Of a stretch of DNA of 64,000 nucleotides, positions 47,531 through 59,831 are shown piece by piece (position 1 is the stretch's first letter; the number at the start of each line of letters is the position of its first letter). Location of the stretch: the NCBI GenBank assembly GCA_020152595.1, contig JAIGNY010004098.1, forward strand, positions 1-64,000, in the 5' to 3' direction. The notes beneath the pieces are model-generated. The model saw nothing but the letters and a program-made list of their open reading frames with translations. It had not been told where the DNA came from and did not search any database. The position numbers were made by a program, and so were the translations under genes. This DNA is from Chiridota heheva (taxonomy: Eukaryota; Echinodermata; Holothuroidea; Apodida; Chiridotidae).

Positions 47531-48600
47531 TGCTGTATCCCAATCAATTCTAGCAGGGATCATAACAATTTTGATCTGTTTGCCCAGTTATACATAACAA
47601 TGTTTTGCATAAATTGAAAGCTAATCTAACATTGAGCAGCCATTACTCCATACTGTAAGTGCTATTGTCACATTCCAATTCAAAAGCCTTGTAAGTTTTG
47701 GGTTCTTGTGTTTGTCTTTTCTGTAGCTGATGCGCTGCTAATGGCAATTAAAATTTTTGAGCATTGAATGTGTACTGTTGTGGAGAATATATCATATTTT
47801 TTTTTTTTTTTAAGTGTCCTTTTGGTGCAATATCTACACAGAGCTCAGGCCGGAATCGGAACTTAAAAAAATCTTAAGTTCTGGCCGGATGTTCCAGCCG
47901 GAACCAAGTTCCGGTACAAGACTACATTAACTTCAAGTTACAGTACATTATTGTGTATGGGCTTGACAACTCCTGGATATGAAACTTATGAATGAATCAT
48001 GACTCATGAGTGCAACTTCTGCACGTAGCAACTCAAAAAGTGCAGTCCTTGCCCGCGTCATTGGTCAAAAAAGAACTTTATTCCCACTGTATGTAAATCT
48101 GCGCAAGGGGTGATTTTTCCCCACACAGCAGTAACAACAAGTTAGCGGGATTTTTATCTTTTTAACTTGCCCACCAATAATGGCCGATAATTTGTACCTT
48201 GATGCTGTGTATCATATTTTAAAAAGTTCTTAAAGTTTGATTCTTGGAAAAAGCGTTCCTATAAATAGCATAGTTTAGAGGAGTGAAATTGTGTGATCAT
48301 TCCAGAATAACACTATGCAAAACAAAGATAAATTATCTCTGTACTATCAGTATCACTTACAGGAAGCTGGTATATGATTCACAGTTAGATCGCAAGAGAA
48401 AATTACCATTCATCCCCTCAATTTTTTTCCAATCCTTTCCGATCTCATTTTTATGTGTAAAATATACTTTTGAACAACTCGTAGTTAAAATTGTTCAAGT
48501 TTTAAAGGAAAGAAGGGTTTCGTGCATTTTGTTTTGAAAAATGTATTCCGTTTCCCTGTAATTTTGTTTACTCATAATAGCGCTAGCCATGGAATCTTCT
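47531..48600. other. Unique region with TTCCGG-rich foldback
   Basis: A poly(T) run (about 47799-47812) is followed by a GGCCGGAAT ... TGGCCGGAT block. It contains GAACTTAA (47859-47866) and its complement TTAAGTTC (47874-47881), then GCCGGAACCAAGTTCCGG. An 84-codon plus frame at 48283-48537 is unrecognised. Confidence 0.45.
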
Positions 48601-48605
48601 GTTCC

Positions 48606-48702
48606 AATCACGTGTGTATGTAACGGACCTATGGCACGTGTGATTCGCTTGGGAGTACAAGCTCAAATGATATCATTGCTTCAAAGTGGAGCGAGTTTAT
48701 AT
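48606..48702 (+). promoter_or_regulatory. Possible promoter: paired CACGTG sites and TATA-like motif
   Basis: Two CACGTG E-boxes (48609-48614 and 48635-48640) lie in inverted arrangement (AATCACGTG and CACGTGTGATT). About 55 bp later comes TTTATATATG (about 48694-48703), some 40 bp before the ATG of the next feature. CACGTG is the core site of bHLH factors such as USF/MYC. The arrangement is suggestive only. Confidence 0.25.
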
Positions 48703-48740
48703 ATGTTTATTGCAGACCCGTTAGGTGATAGCCTGTTTGT

Positions 48741-48994
48741 ATGCATAAATTAATACTATTATCTCTGCATTCCGCTCCGCACATCGTTTTACAAGTGGAA
48801 AGAACAAACACAATGTTTAAATACAGATGTGTTTTGCCATTTTATACGATTCTGAGAGACAACAAATATTGCTTACCATTGTTAAATGTTTTAAATCAAT
48901 TTAGAACTCGAAATCTTATCTGCCTAGTGCCAAAGAATTTATTTAATTATGATGTATTCAAATCATTATGGTATTATTTGTATAGAGATTGCAG
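48741..48994 (+). CDS. Candidate first exon ending at CAG|GTAATA (uncertain)
   Basis: An ATG-started frame of about 85 codons (MHKLILLSLHSAPHIVLQVE...) ends four bases into a possible donor GCAG|GTAATA at 48995. The start is hydrophobic (LILLSLHSAPHIVL), a weak signal-peptide-like feature. No known domain. The upstream E-box/TATA arrangement is the main reason to list it; it could equally be a chance frame. Confidence 0.18.
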
Positions 48995-48999
48995 GTAAT

Positions 49000-49585
49000 A
49001 CACTTATTTTTTTCATTTTGATGAAGAAAATACAAATTTGGTGGGGAGTGGAACACTACTTTTCATTAGCAGGGATTCCCTTTTCTTTACACTCTCATTC
49101 GTGCAGGTTTGGCGAATACCATATAAAGCTATAGGGCGGGACCCTTTGGTGGCTTGAGTATGATAGAAAATGCCACTGCGATACACAAACAGGGCCTATT
49201 TAAAGTAAAAGCATAGCAAGAATAAGAATTGTTATTGAACTTTAAAAATAACAGAGAGGTATGCATGATTAATGATTTTATTATTATTATAAATATTATT
49301 ATTATTATTATCATTATTATTGTTTGGTTGAACTAAAAGAGCCATGGCCTTGCCAAGGTTAATGTTTCAAAGAAATGTTGAGTATCAAGTGGGTCCTGGG
49401 TTCTGAACTGTAAGATTTTCCCGCTGTAGGCTATATGCAAATCAGCAACAATTGTACTGCGTGATCAAGTATACGAGGGCCAGCATCGCATCGTAAGATT
49501 ATGCATTTAGAGGTTTAATTTGTATGTGGCGGGGCTTGGGACAACTGGAAGTATTTTATGCCTCTCGGACCTAGACTTATTATAG
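49000..49585. other. Unique spacer with ATT microsatellite
   Basis: An imperfect (ATT)n run at about 49277-49321. The rest is unique; no gene. Confidence 0.6.
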
Positions 49586-50765
49586 ATTATAGTATTTATT
49601 TCAACTTGCACATCTAAGGATATGAAGACAAACAGTTAGCCTATAGTATTTGTTTCAACTTGCACATCTAAGGATATGAAGACAAACAGTTAGCTTATAG
49701 TATTTATTTCAACTTGCACATCTAGGGATATGAAGACAAACAGTTAGCTTATAGTATTTGTTTCAACTTGCACATCTAAGGATATGAAGACAAACAGTTA
49801 GCTTATAGTATTTATTTCAACTTGAACATCTAAGGATTTATGAAGACAAACAGTTAGCTTATAGTATTTATTTCAACTTGCACATCTAAGGATATGAAGA
49901 CAAACAGTTAGCTTATAGTATTTATTTCAACTTGCACATCTAGGGATATGAAGACAAACAGCTAGCTTATAGTATTTGTTTCAACTTGCACATCTAAGGA
50001 TATGAAGACAAACAGTTAGCTTATAGTATTTATTTCAACATGCACAATATGAAGACATGAACAGTAAGCTTATAGTATTTATTTCAACTTGCACATCTAG
50101 GGATATGAAGACGAACAGCTAGCTTATAGTATTTGTTTCAACTTGCACATCTAAGGATATGAAGACAAACAGTTAGCTTATAGTATTTGTTTCAACTTGC
50201 ACATCTAAGGATATGAAGACAAACAGTTAGCTTATAGTATTTATTTCAACTTGCACATCTAGGGATATGAAGACGAACAGCTAGCTTATAGTATTTATTT
50301 CAACTTGCACATCTAAGGATATGAAGACAAACAGTTAGCTTATAGTATTTGTTTCAACTTGCACATCTAAGGATATGAAGACAAACAGTTAGCTTATAGT
50401 ATTTGTTTCAACTTGCACATCTAAGGATATGAAGACAAACAGTTAGCTTATAGTATTTATTTCAACATGCACAATATGAAGACATGAACAGTTAGCTTAT
50501 AGTATTTATTTCAACTTGCACATCTAAGGATATGAAGACAAACAGTTAGCTTATAGTATTTGTTTCAACTTGCACATCTAAGGATATGAAGACAAACAGT
50601 TAGCTTATAGTATTTATTTCAACTTGCACATCTAAGGATATGAAGACAAACAGTTAGCTTATAGTATTTATTTCAACTTGCACATCTAAGGATATGAAGA
50701 CATAAACAATTAGCTTATAGTATTTATTTCAACATGCACAACATGAAGACATGAACAGTCAGCTT
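49586..50765. repeat. 54-bp minisatellite array
   Basis: About 22 copies of GCTTATAGTATTTGTTTCAA, CTTGCACATCTAAGGATATG, AAGACAAACAGTTA. A shortened variant (AACATGCACAATATGAAGAC, followed by ATGAACAGT) recurs near 50036, 50464 and 50731 (AACATGCACAACATG in the last), the final one closing the array. Confidence 0.96.
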
Positions 50766-51060
50766 TTGTATCAAAACCATGCAAATAATAGGATTTCCAT
50801 AAAAATCACTTTTGAATGTTTAGTAATTTGGTGCTTTATGCAAATTTATAAAACTGTTTTAAAAATGTAAACCTGCTTTGCTCTTTCTTATGCTGTATTG
50901 ATTAGGAAACTCATCTACTTTCTTAGCTGCCCTGTAACTTTGAATAACATAGAGTAGATTCAACAAATTAAGCCTTGTACAACATTTGTTGAACCTGGTC
51001 AGTTTATTGCAATTTTTTTTTTTTTTTTTTTAAGTAGTTGACAATTTTAAAGATATATGG
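50766..51060. other. Unique spacer with poly(T)
   Basis: Short unique sequence with a run of about 20 T (51012-51031) immediately before the next array. Confidence 0.5.
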
Positions 51061-52876
51061 AAGTGCAGAGGCAGCATTAGCTAAACTACTTTTAAACCTA
51101 TTCTAAGGAGCAGAGGCAGCATTAGCTAAACTGCTTTTAAACCTATTCTAAGGAGCAGAGGCAGCATTAGCTAAACTGCTTTTAAACCTATTCTAAGGAG
51201 CAGAGGCAGCATTAGCTAAACTGCTTTTAAACCTATTCTAAGGAGCAGAGGCAGCATTAGCTAAACTGCTTTTAAACCTATTCTAAGGAGCAGAGCTAAA
51301 CTGCTTTTAAAGCATTAGCTAAACTGCTTTGAAACCTATTCTAAGGAGCAGAGGCAGCATTAGCTAAACTGCTTTGAAACCTATTCTAAGGAGCAGAGGC
51401 AGCATTAGCTAAACTGCTTTGAAACCTATTCTAAGGAGCAGAGGCAGCATTAGCTAAACTGCTTTGAAACCTATTCTAAGGAGCAGAGGCAGCATTAGCT
51501 AAACTGCTTTGAAACCTATTCTAAGGAGCAGAGGCAGCATTAGCTAAACTGCTTTGAAACCTATTCTAAGGAGCAGAAACAGCATTAGCTAAACTGCTTT
51601 GAAACCTATTCTAAGGAGCAGAGGCAGCATTAGCTAAACTGCTTTGAAACCTATTCTAAGGAGCAGAGGCAGCATTAGCTAAACTGCTTTGAAACCTATT
51701 CTAAGGAGCAGAGGCAGCATTAGCTAAACTGCTTTGAAACCTATTCTAAGGAGCAGAGGCAGCATTAGCTAAACTGCTTTGAAACCTATTCTAAGGAGCA
51801 GAGGCAGCATTAGCTAAACTGCTTTGAAACCTATTCTAAGGAGCAGAGGCAGCATTAGCTAAACTGCTTTTAAACCTATTCTAAGGAGCAGAGGCAGCAT
51901 TAGCTAAACTGCTTTGAAACCTATTCTAAGGAGCAGAGGCAGCATTAGCTAAACTGCTTTTAAACCTATTCTAAGGAGCAGAGGCAGCATTAGCTAAACT
52001 GCTTTTAAACCTTTTCTAAGGAGCAGAGGCAGCATTAGCTAAACTGCTTTTAAACCTATTCTAAGGAGCAGAGGCAGCATTAGCTAAACTGCTTTGAAAC
52101 CTATTCTAAGGAGCAGAGGCAGCATTAGCTAAACTGCTTTGAAACCTATTCTAAGGAACAGAGGCAGCATTAGCTAAACTGCTTTGAAACCTATTCTAAG
52201 GAGCAGAGGCAGCATTAGCTAAACTGCTTTGAAACCTATTCTAAGGAGCAGAGGCAGCATTAGCTAAACTGCTTTTAAACCTATTCTAAGGAGCAGAGGC
52301 AGCATTAGCTAAACTGCTTTGAAACCTATTCTAAGGAGCAGAGGCAGCATTAGCTAAACTGCTTTGAAACCTATTCTAAGGAGCAGAGGCAGCATTAGCT
52401 AAACTGCTTTGAAACCTATTCTAAGGAGCAGAGGCAGCATTAGCTAAACTGCTTTGAAACCTATTCTAAGGAGCAGAGGCAGCATTAGCTAAACTGCTTT
52501 TAAACCTATTCTAAGGAGCAGAGGCAGCATTAGCTAAACTGCTTTTAAACCTTTTCTAAGGAGCAGAGGCAGCATTAGCTAAACTGCTTTTAAACCTATT
52601 CTAAGGAGCAGAGGCAGCATTAGCTAAACTGCTTTGAAACCTATTCTAAGGAGCAGAGGCAGCATTAGCTAAACTGCTTTTAAACCTATTCTAAGGAGCA
52701 GAGGCAGCATTAGCTAAACTGCTTTTAAACCTATTCTAAGGAGCAGAGGCAGCATTAGCTAAACTGCTTTGAAACCTATTCTAAGGAGCAGAGGCAGCAT
52801 TAGCTAAACTGCTTTGAAACCTATTCTAAGGAGCAGAGGCAGCATTAGCTAAACTGCTTTTAAATCATTCTAAGAA
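51061..52876. repeat. 45-bp homogeneous minisatellite array
   Basis: About 40 copies of AGGAGCAGAGGCAGCATTAG, CTAAACTGCTTTTAAACCTA, TTCTA. Two subtypes differ by TTTTAAACC or TTTGAAACC. A rearranged unit at about 51290-51330 separates an initial TTTTAAACC block from a long TTTGAAACC block. A rare CCTTTTCTAAG unit occurs at 52011 and again 540 bp (12 units) later at 52551. Confidence 0.97.
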
Positions 52877-52889
52877 CATCATAGTAGCA

Positions 52890-53110
52890 AGATAATTCAT
52901 TCAACTCAGTTAAACGTTGACCATTTTACAGCGTTTTGAAATGTCAGGCATCAATTTACATATTTTATGCAAATTGTTTGATGTACTACAGTGCGACCTT
53001 GGTATTCTCTTTTGTAAAACTTGTTTCTTAGATGTCTATCATAATTCTTTGAAGTGGTGCAGCAAATTTTGATCCAAAGTTTTTGATGTCTAAGAACACA
53101 TTTTGTATGA
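52890..53110 (+). repeat. Dispersed repeat B, copy 2
   Basis: Matches 47320-47530 along its length (CAGTTAAACGTTGACCATTT, CATATTTTATGCAAATTG, TTTGATGTACTACAGTGCGA, GCAGCAAATTTTGATCC). It starts about 15 bp after the end of the 45-bp array. Confidence 0.75.
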
Positions 53111-53932
53111 ATTAAGAGCTTTGATCAGCTTTTGCTGAAAATGCTACTTTAAAAATTCCCAAATTGATCTGCTCAGATTCTTACTCTTTCTACCACTTTC
53201 TACATGTCCATGATGGTGTTTCTGCTACTCCCATTAAGTCAAGTGTGTAATACTTAATAGCATACCTTTGTCTTGTGCTTACAAGTTTGACATCATTCTG
53301 ATTTAATAAATGATGCTTAAAAATTTGGTTTGAATATGAAATTGGCCAAAGATCTCAAGTTGGAGTAAAACTTTGAGTTGTCATGTATTTATTGATTGTG
53401 TTTAAATATCAGTAATGATTTGAAGGCCTTGGCAGTCTGTAAAGATACTTTCCTTTCTCTCCACCACCCTTTGTTACCTCATTGGTATGATACTTCGAAC
53501 ACTTGGAAATATTCTGATTTGCTGTGCCCAAAGGGAGTTCCTTTGGAGCCTCCTTACAACATCACTATATATGCATTTAAGGTCACCTTGCATAGCTGAT
53601 TTGCATCAATTGATATCCAGGTGGAGAGGTTGTAGATTTTCATGTGAAGGAGTGCTTTAAGACCATGTATGTTGGTTGATTGATAGAGACAAATTTGACA
53701 AAGCTTTGAACCTTGAGGATCTTAAATGGGTTTGAGGAATCTACATCTTCTACAGAACAGCATCTGTATACGAGTAATGTAACTTAGTGTACAAGAGGCT
53801 TATAGGTTGTTTTGAATTTCACAGAAAACAAGTCTGATAAACAATTTGCACTACGTTGTGAGAAGTGATGGGTGTTAAACTTTCAAATCTAGCTCACATT
53901 TTTGGTTATGTTGGCAGATAATTATTTGAGAC
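53111..53932. other. Unique spacer
   Basis: No gene recognised. A 67-codon plus frame (53396-53599) lacks any known domain. Confidence 0.5.
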
Positions 53933-54205
53933 CAAGATATCATAGGGTCAGCCTAATTATAGTGATAGCCTCAGTCCACCCACAGATGATGTAATCATAG
54001 GGTCAGCCTAATCATAGTGATAGCCTTAGTCCACCCACAGATAATGTAATCATAGGGTCAGCCTAATCATAGTGATAGCCTCAGACCACCCACAGATGAT
54101 GTAATCATAGGGTCAGAATGGTATCATCCTGTGGGTTTGAGCGGAGGAGGCTACCACTATGATTAGGCTGACCCTATGATTACATCTTCTGTGGGCAGAC
54201 TGAGG
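53933..54205 (-). repeat. Inverted 57-bp repeat copies and foldback
   Basis: Three copies of a 57-bp unit in the orientation opposite to the main array (AATCATAGGGTCAGCCTAAT, CATAGTGATAGCCTCAGTCC, ACCCACAGATGATGT). After a loop of about 30-35 bp (54117-54150) a forward copy follows (CTATGATTAGGCTGACCCTA, 54160-54179), creating a foldback with arms of about 55 bp. The unit is related to the 38-bp array that follows. Confidence 0.88.
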
Positions 54206-54356
54206 CGGGCAGTGAGGCTGAAGGCGGGCAGTGAGGTTATAAGGCAGACCAAGGTCTTACAAGCATTATCAGATATATACCTCCTAATTTTGCCAATATC
54301 CCGGATCTACTAATAACAGGACTTACAGATAGAGTCGATTTGGTTTTCCATAGTAA
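54206..54356. other. Short unique spacer between inverted and direct arrays
   Basis: Begins with a small duplication (GGCGGGCAGTGAGG twice, about 54206-54237), then unique sequence. Confidence 0.6.
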
Positions 54357-56868
54357 GATTATCTGCGGGTGGACCAAGGCTATGACTATGATTACATCAT
54401 CTGTGGGTGGACCAAGGCTATGACTATGATTACATCATCTGCGGGTGGACCAAGGCTATCACTATGATTACATCATCTGCGGGTGGACCAAGGCTGTCAC
54501 TATGATTACATCATCTGCGGGTGGACCAAGGTTATGACTATGATTACATCATCTGCGGGTGGACCAAGGCTGTCACTATGATTACATCATCTGCGGGTGG
54601 ACCAAGGTTATGACTATGATTACATCATCTGCGGGTGGACCAAGGCTATCACTATGATTACATCATTTGCGGGTGGACCAAGGCTATCACTATGATTACA
54701 TCATCTGCGGGTGGACCAAGGTTATGACTATGATTACATCATCTGCGGGTGGACCAAGGCTATGACTATGATTACATCATCTGCGGGTGGACCAAGGCTA
54801 TCACTATGATTACATCATCTGCTGGTGGACCGAGGCTAGGACTATGATTACATCATTTGCGGGTGGACCAAGGCTATCACTATGATTACATCATCTGCGG
54901 GTGGACCAAGGCTATCACTATGATTACATCATCTGCTGGTGGACCGAGGCTAGGACTATGATTACATCATTTGCGGGTGGACCAAGGCTATCACTGATTA
55001 CATCATCTGCGGGTGGACCAAGGCTATGACTATGATTACATCATCTGCGGGTGGACCAAGGCTATCACTATGATTACATCATCTGCGGGTGGACCAAGGC
55101 TATCACTATGATTACATCATCTGCAGGTGGACCAAGGCTATCACTATGATTACATCATCTGCGGGTGGACCAAGACTATCACTATAATTACATCATCTGC
55201 AGGTGGACCAAGGCTGTTACTATGATTGCATCATCTGTCGTGGACCAAGGCTATCACTATGATTACATCATCTGCGGGTGGACCAAGGCTGTGACTATGA
55301 TTACATCATCTGCGGGTGGACCAAGACTATCACTATGATTACATCATCTGCGGCTGGACCAAGGCTATCACTATGATTACATCATCTGTGGTGGACCAAG
55401 GCTATTACTATGATTACATTATCTGCGGGTGGACCAAGGCTATGACTATGATTACATCATCTGCGGGTGGACCAAGGCTAGGACTATGATTACATCATCT
55501 GCGGGTGGACCAAGGCTATCACTATGATTACATCATCTGCAGGTGGACCAAGGCTATCACTATGATTACATCATCTGCGGGTGGACCAAGGCTATGACTA
55601 TGATTACATCATCTGCGGGTGGACCAAGACTATCACTATGATTACATCATCTGTGGGTGGACCAAGGCTATCACTATGATTACATCATCTGCGGGTGGAC
55701 CAAGACTATGACTATGATTACATCATCTGCGGGTGGACCAAGGCTATGACTATGATTACATCATCTGCGGGTGGACCAAGACTATCACTATGATTACATC
55801 ATCTGTGGGTGGACCAAGGCTATCACTATGATTACATCATCTGCTGGTGGACCAAGGCTATGACTATGATTACATCATCTGCGGGTGGACCAAGACTATC
55901 ACTATGATTACATCATCTGTGGGTGGACCAAGGCTATCACTATGATTACATCATCTGCGGGAGGACCAAGGCTATGACTATGATTACATCATCTGTGGTG
56001 GACCAAGGCTATCACTATGATTACATCATCTGGATGTGGACCAAGGCTATCACTATGATTACATCATCTGTGGTGGACCAAGGCTATGACTATGATTACA
56101 TCATCTGTGGTGGACCAAGGCTATGACTATGATTACATCATCTGCGGGTGGACCAAGGCTATCACTATGATTACATCATCTGCGGGTGGACCAAGGCTAT
56201 CACTATGATTACATCATCTGCTGGTGGACCAAGGCTATCACTATGATTACATCATCTGCGGGTGGACCAAGGCTATGACTATGATTACATCATCTGCGGG
56301 TGGACCAAGGCTATGACTATGATTACATCATCTGCGGGTGGACCAAGGCTATCACTATGATTACATCATTTGCGGGTGGACCAAGGCTATCACTATGATT
56401 ACATCATCTGCTGGTGGACCGAGGCTAGGACTATGATTACATCATCTGCGGGTGGACCAAGGCTATGACTATGATTACATCATCTGCGGGTGGACCAAGG
56501 CTATGACTATGATTACATCATCTGCGGGTGGACCAAGGCTATCACTATGATTACATCATTTGCGGGTGGACCAAGGCTATCACTATGATTACATCATCTG
56601 CTGGTGGACCGAGGCTAGGACTATGATTACATCATCTGCGGGTGGACCAAGGCTATCACTATGATTACATCATCTGCGGGTGGACCAAGGCTATCACTAT
56701 GATTACATCATCTGCGGGTGGACCAAGGCTATCACTATGATTACATCATCTGCGGGTGGACCAAGGCTATCACTATGATTACATCATCTGCGGGTGGACC
56801 AAGGCTGTCACTATGATTACATCATCTGCGGGTGGACCAAGGCTGTCACTATGATTACATCATCTGCG
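54357..56868 (+). repeat. 38-bp minisatellite array
   Basis: About 66 copies of ATCTGCGGGTGGACCAAGGC plus TATGACTATGATTACATC. TATGAC, TATCAC, TGTCAC and TAGGAC subtypes are intermixed, with rarer CTGCTGGTGGACCGAGG units recurring in the same local context (54820, 54935, 56405, 56600). Blocks about 190 bp long repeat near 56280-56430 and 56470-56620. Frames on the plus strand are by-products. Confidence 0.97.
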
Positions 56869-57429
56869 TCTTTGACTTTTCCTGCAGATTTGCCTCCCTC
56901 CTCCAAACAGCACTCCCACTTCATAGGCATGATTTGTATATCAAAGAGGGGTAAAAGTGGGGGAAGGGGGGGGGAGGGGGTTAAGGGGAAAAATCACACT
57001 CAAATACAAAAAAATAACCATGCGAAAAACATACATTTTTTGGTAAAATGTGAGGGGGCGGGGCAAGTGCCCCTTGCTTCCCCAAATGCCGCCTATTCTC
57101 TCATTTCTTCTTCATAAAATAGACTTGGCCACCATCTTTGTTTGTAGAGTATCATAAGAATCTTAATTATGCCTTCCTTGAAATAGATGAAAGTTGTTTG
57201 GTATAGGGAATTAAAAACATGCAGGTATTTGCAATTTTCCATTTAAAGAACATCAAATTCGTTAAGGGAAATGTTTTTTTTTTTTTTTTTTTTTGAGGGG
57301 GAGGAACTAGATTAGCTTGAAATGATAAATAGGTCTGTGACTTTTTATGCAAAGTTATGTGTGATCATTTGGATACTTGAATGCGCATACACCCTTATGT
57401 ACGCAATGCAATAATAACATTCCATTTAA
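56869..57429. other. Unique spacer with G-run tract
   Basis: Contains four runs of 4-9 G within 30 bases (56959-56988) and a poly(T) tract at about 57274-57294. No gene recognised. Confidence 0.6.
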
Positions 57430-57925
57430 AGCCATGTGAGACTTCAGCTATTTAGCTGATTTCAGCTATTTTTAAAGCTAATTTTACCTATTTTCTGCAT
57501 AATTGACAATAGTTAAGTATTTTGATGAATACATGTGAGACTTCAGCTATTTAGCTGATTGCAGCTATTTTCCAAGCTAATTTCACCTATTTTTTGCATA
57601 ATTGACAATACTTAATTATTTTGATGAAAATATGCGAGACTTCAACTATTTAGCTGACTGCAACTATTTTCCAAGCTAATTTCTTTTTCTGCATAATTGA
57701 CAATACCCCACTATTTTGATGAAAACATGTGAGACTTCAGCTATTTAGCTGATTGCAGCTATTTTCCAAGCTAATTTCACCTATTTTCTGCATAATTGAC
57801 ACTACTGAACTATTTTGATAAAAATATGTGAGACTTCAGCTATTTAGCTGACTGCAACTATTTTCCAAGCTAATTTCACTTATTTTCTGCATAATTGACA
57901 ATACTTAACTATTTTGATGAAAAAT
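57430..57925. repeat. About 98-bp repeat, five copies
   Basis: GTGAGACTTCAGCTATTTAG, CTGATTGCAGCTATTTTCCA, AGCTAATTTCACCTATTTTC, TGCATAATTGACAATAC recur at about 57436, 57535, 57633, 57729 and 57829. Copies are moderately diverged. The AGCTATTTAGCT core is near-palindromic. Confidence 0.93.
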
Positions 57926-58569
57926 TAATCAATTACAGCTACTTTTATAAATCATCACTGACATGTCTGCATTTAGGCGCATATACGGCAACAAGAGTTT
58001 ACTATGATCTGAACGTCAGTGGGCACTTTAGGACTAAATCATTAATTATTTTGAAACTTTTTCGAGTATCATCATAGTCCTACAACAGTTTTGTAAGTAC
58101 CGTAGATTTTTTCTTTGTTGACTGATTTACTGAAGATGGAATAAACGTTAGGATTAGGAAATGAATATTCCATCAGTTATCTTTGCAGGCCTAGCGCCAG
58201 TACAGCCAAACATGTTAGAGTGTAAGTGTAGGCTTATGTTGCATGAATTAGTTTTTTGAGGTTGATTAATCTTTAGAGAAAAAAATATATTTTTTTGCAA
58301 ACTATGAAATACAGTACTTTGAATGTTATTTCAGAATATATAGAAGGTAGTCTGAGAATGAAAGTCGCGAAAGTGATTGTCACTTTAATTTCAAACATTG
58401 CTCTCGATTGCTAGCCTAATGTCTTAAGTGGTAATGTTAAGCTGTAGAATTTTCTTTAAAAATAATAGAATGAAAAATAAGAATTCAAATTTTCTTACAA
58501 TATTTTTTATTCAGCCTTTAACAAATGTGGTAAATATATGGATTTGTAAAACACCCTTAATATTATTAT
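57926..58569. other. Unique spacer
   Basis: AT-rich unique sequence. No gene recognised. Confidence 0.5.
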
Positions 58570-59000
58570 CTTGATATATATATAATTATTATTATAATGA
58601 TTTTTTTTCTCTTATAAAGTGCGCATTAATACGTCACAAAACATAACCTATGGCTGCTGTACAAATAATAAAAACCAATATATATAAAACTAAAACGAAT
58701 TATAGACTAAAAACATGTAAAACTAAAACTAAAAACCCATAGCAACAAAACAAAAATAAAATCAAGGCTGCTGCACGGGACTTTAATGATAACAATTAAT
58801 TATACGGTTGAAAATTTGTGTTTTCAGACGAGTTTTAGAAGTGGCAACAGTATGAGTTTAATCTCAGTAGGGGGGGCATTCCGAAGTCTGGAAGCGCCAA
58901 CTGAGGAGGACCTGTCACCAAAGGTTTTGCACCAGGTATGGGGACATTTAATATACAATTATTGCTTGATCTGAGGGAATAATGGTGCGGTCGGTGTAAG

Positions 59001-59831
59001 AATAATAATAATAATAATAAAGTACTTATACAGCGCCATTACTAAAAAGATATTCTATCGCGCTTTCCAATCAAGATGTAGAATAATAAAACACACTGAG
59101 AAACTGCCAAAAGAACCAAAGAAGAATAAAATAAAAAAATTAATTAAAGGCCAGCTTGAAAAGGTGAGTTTTTATGTTACATTTGAATGAGATAAATGAT
59201 GAATTAGACTTTACTGAATCAGGCAGGTCATTCCATAGTTTGGGACCGATGGAACAAAATGCACGAGAACCGAACGGGTAATGAGTAATGGGTAGAGAAA
59301 GAGGAGGATTACATGAGCTGCGTGTATTATATGTGGATTTACGAAACTGAATTAGCTGTTTGAGGTAGGCTGGTGCCTGATTATGAATACATTTAAAACA
59401 AGACACAGAACTTTAAATTGGATACGTTTAACAATAGGAAGCCAATGCAGTTCTTTAAGGCAGCTTGAAGCACTATCGAATTTGCGTTTTTGCAAAACAA
59501 CTTTAGCTGCCTGGTTCTGAATTGATTGCATTGGTAATACACTAGAAGTGGGCAGCCCAGCAAACACAGCATTGCAATAGTCGAGGTGTGAAATGACTAA
59601 GCTTTGAGCCAGTAGCCTACAACTTTCAGTGGTCAAGTGTTTCCTGATTCGACGAATCATATTTAAGTTGCGACTGGCTACAAGGCACTTTTCCTTGATA
59701 TGTAGTTGCATATTCAAGTTAGTATCAAGTGAAACACCTAGTAATTTAATGCAGCTGGATGGTTTTATAGAATCAGTACCGACTTGAATCGAGTCTGTCG
59801 TAATTCTACGCCTGTAATAAAGTGAACTAAA
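59001..59831 (-). pseudogene. L2/CR1-like LINE ORF2 3' end (inner, inserted copy)
   Basis: Minus-strand translation gives CIKLLGVSLDTNLNMQLHI, then SHLDYCNAVFAGLP, AAKVVLQKRKFDSAS, ELHWLPIVKRIQFK, CIHNQAPAYL, FGSRAFCSIGPKLWNDLP and the end FKLAFN with a natural stop at 59140. These follow the order of the RT thumb and C-terminal domain of L2/CR1-type LINEs. One 1-nt frameshift near 59400 separates the two halves (VLCLVLN/FKCIHNQ); the upstream half is otherwise open. The 3' UTR includes GCGCTTTCC-type sequence on the plus strand and a (TAA)n tail on the minus strand (59001-59023). The copy is 5'-truncated near 59831, so the RT catalytic core is absent. Confidence 0.88.
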
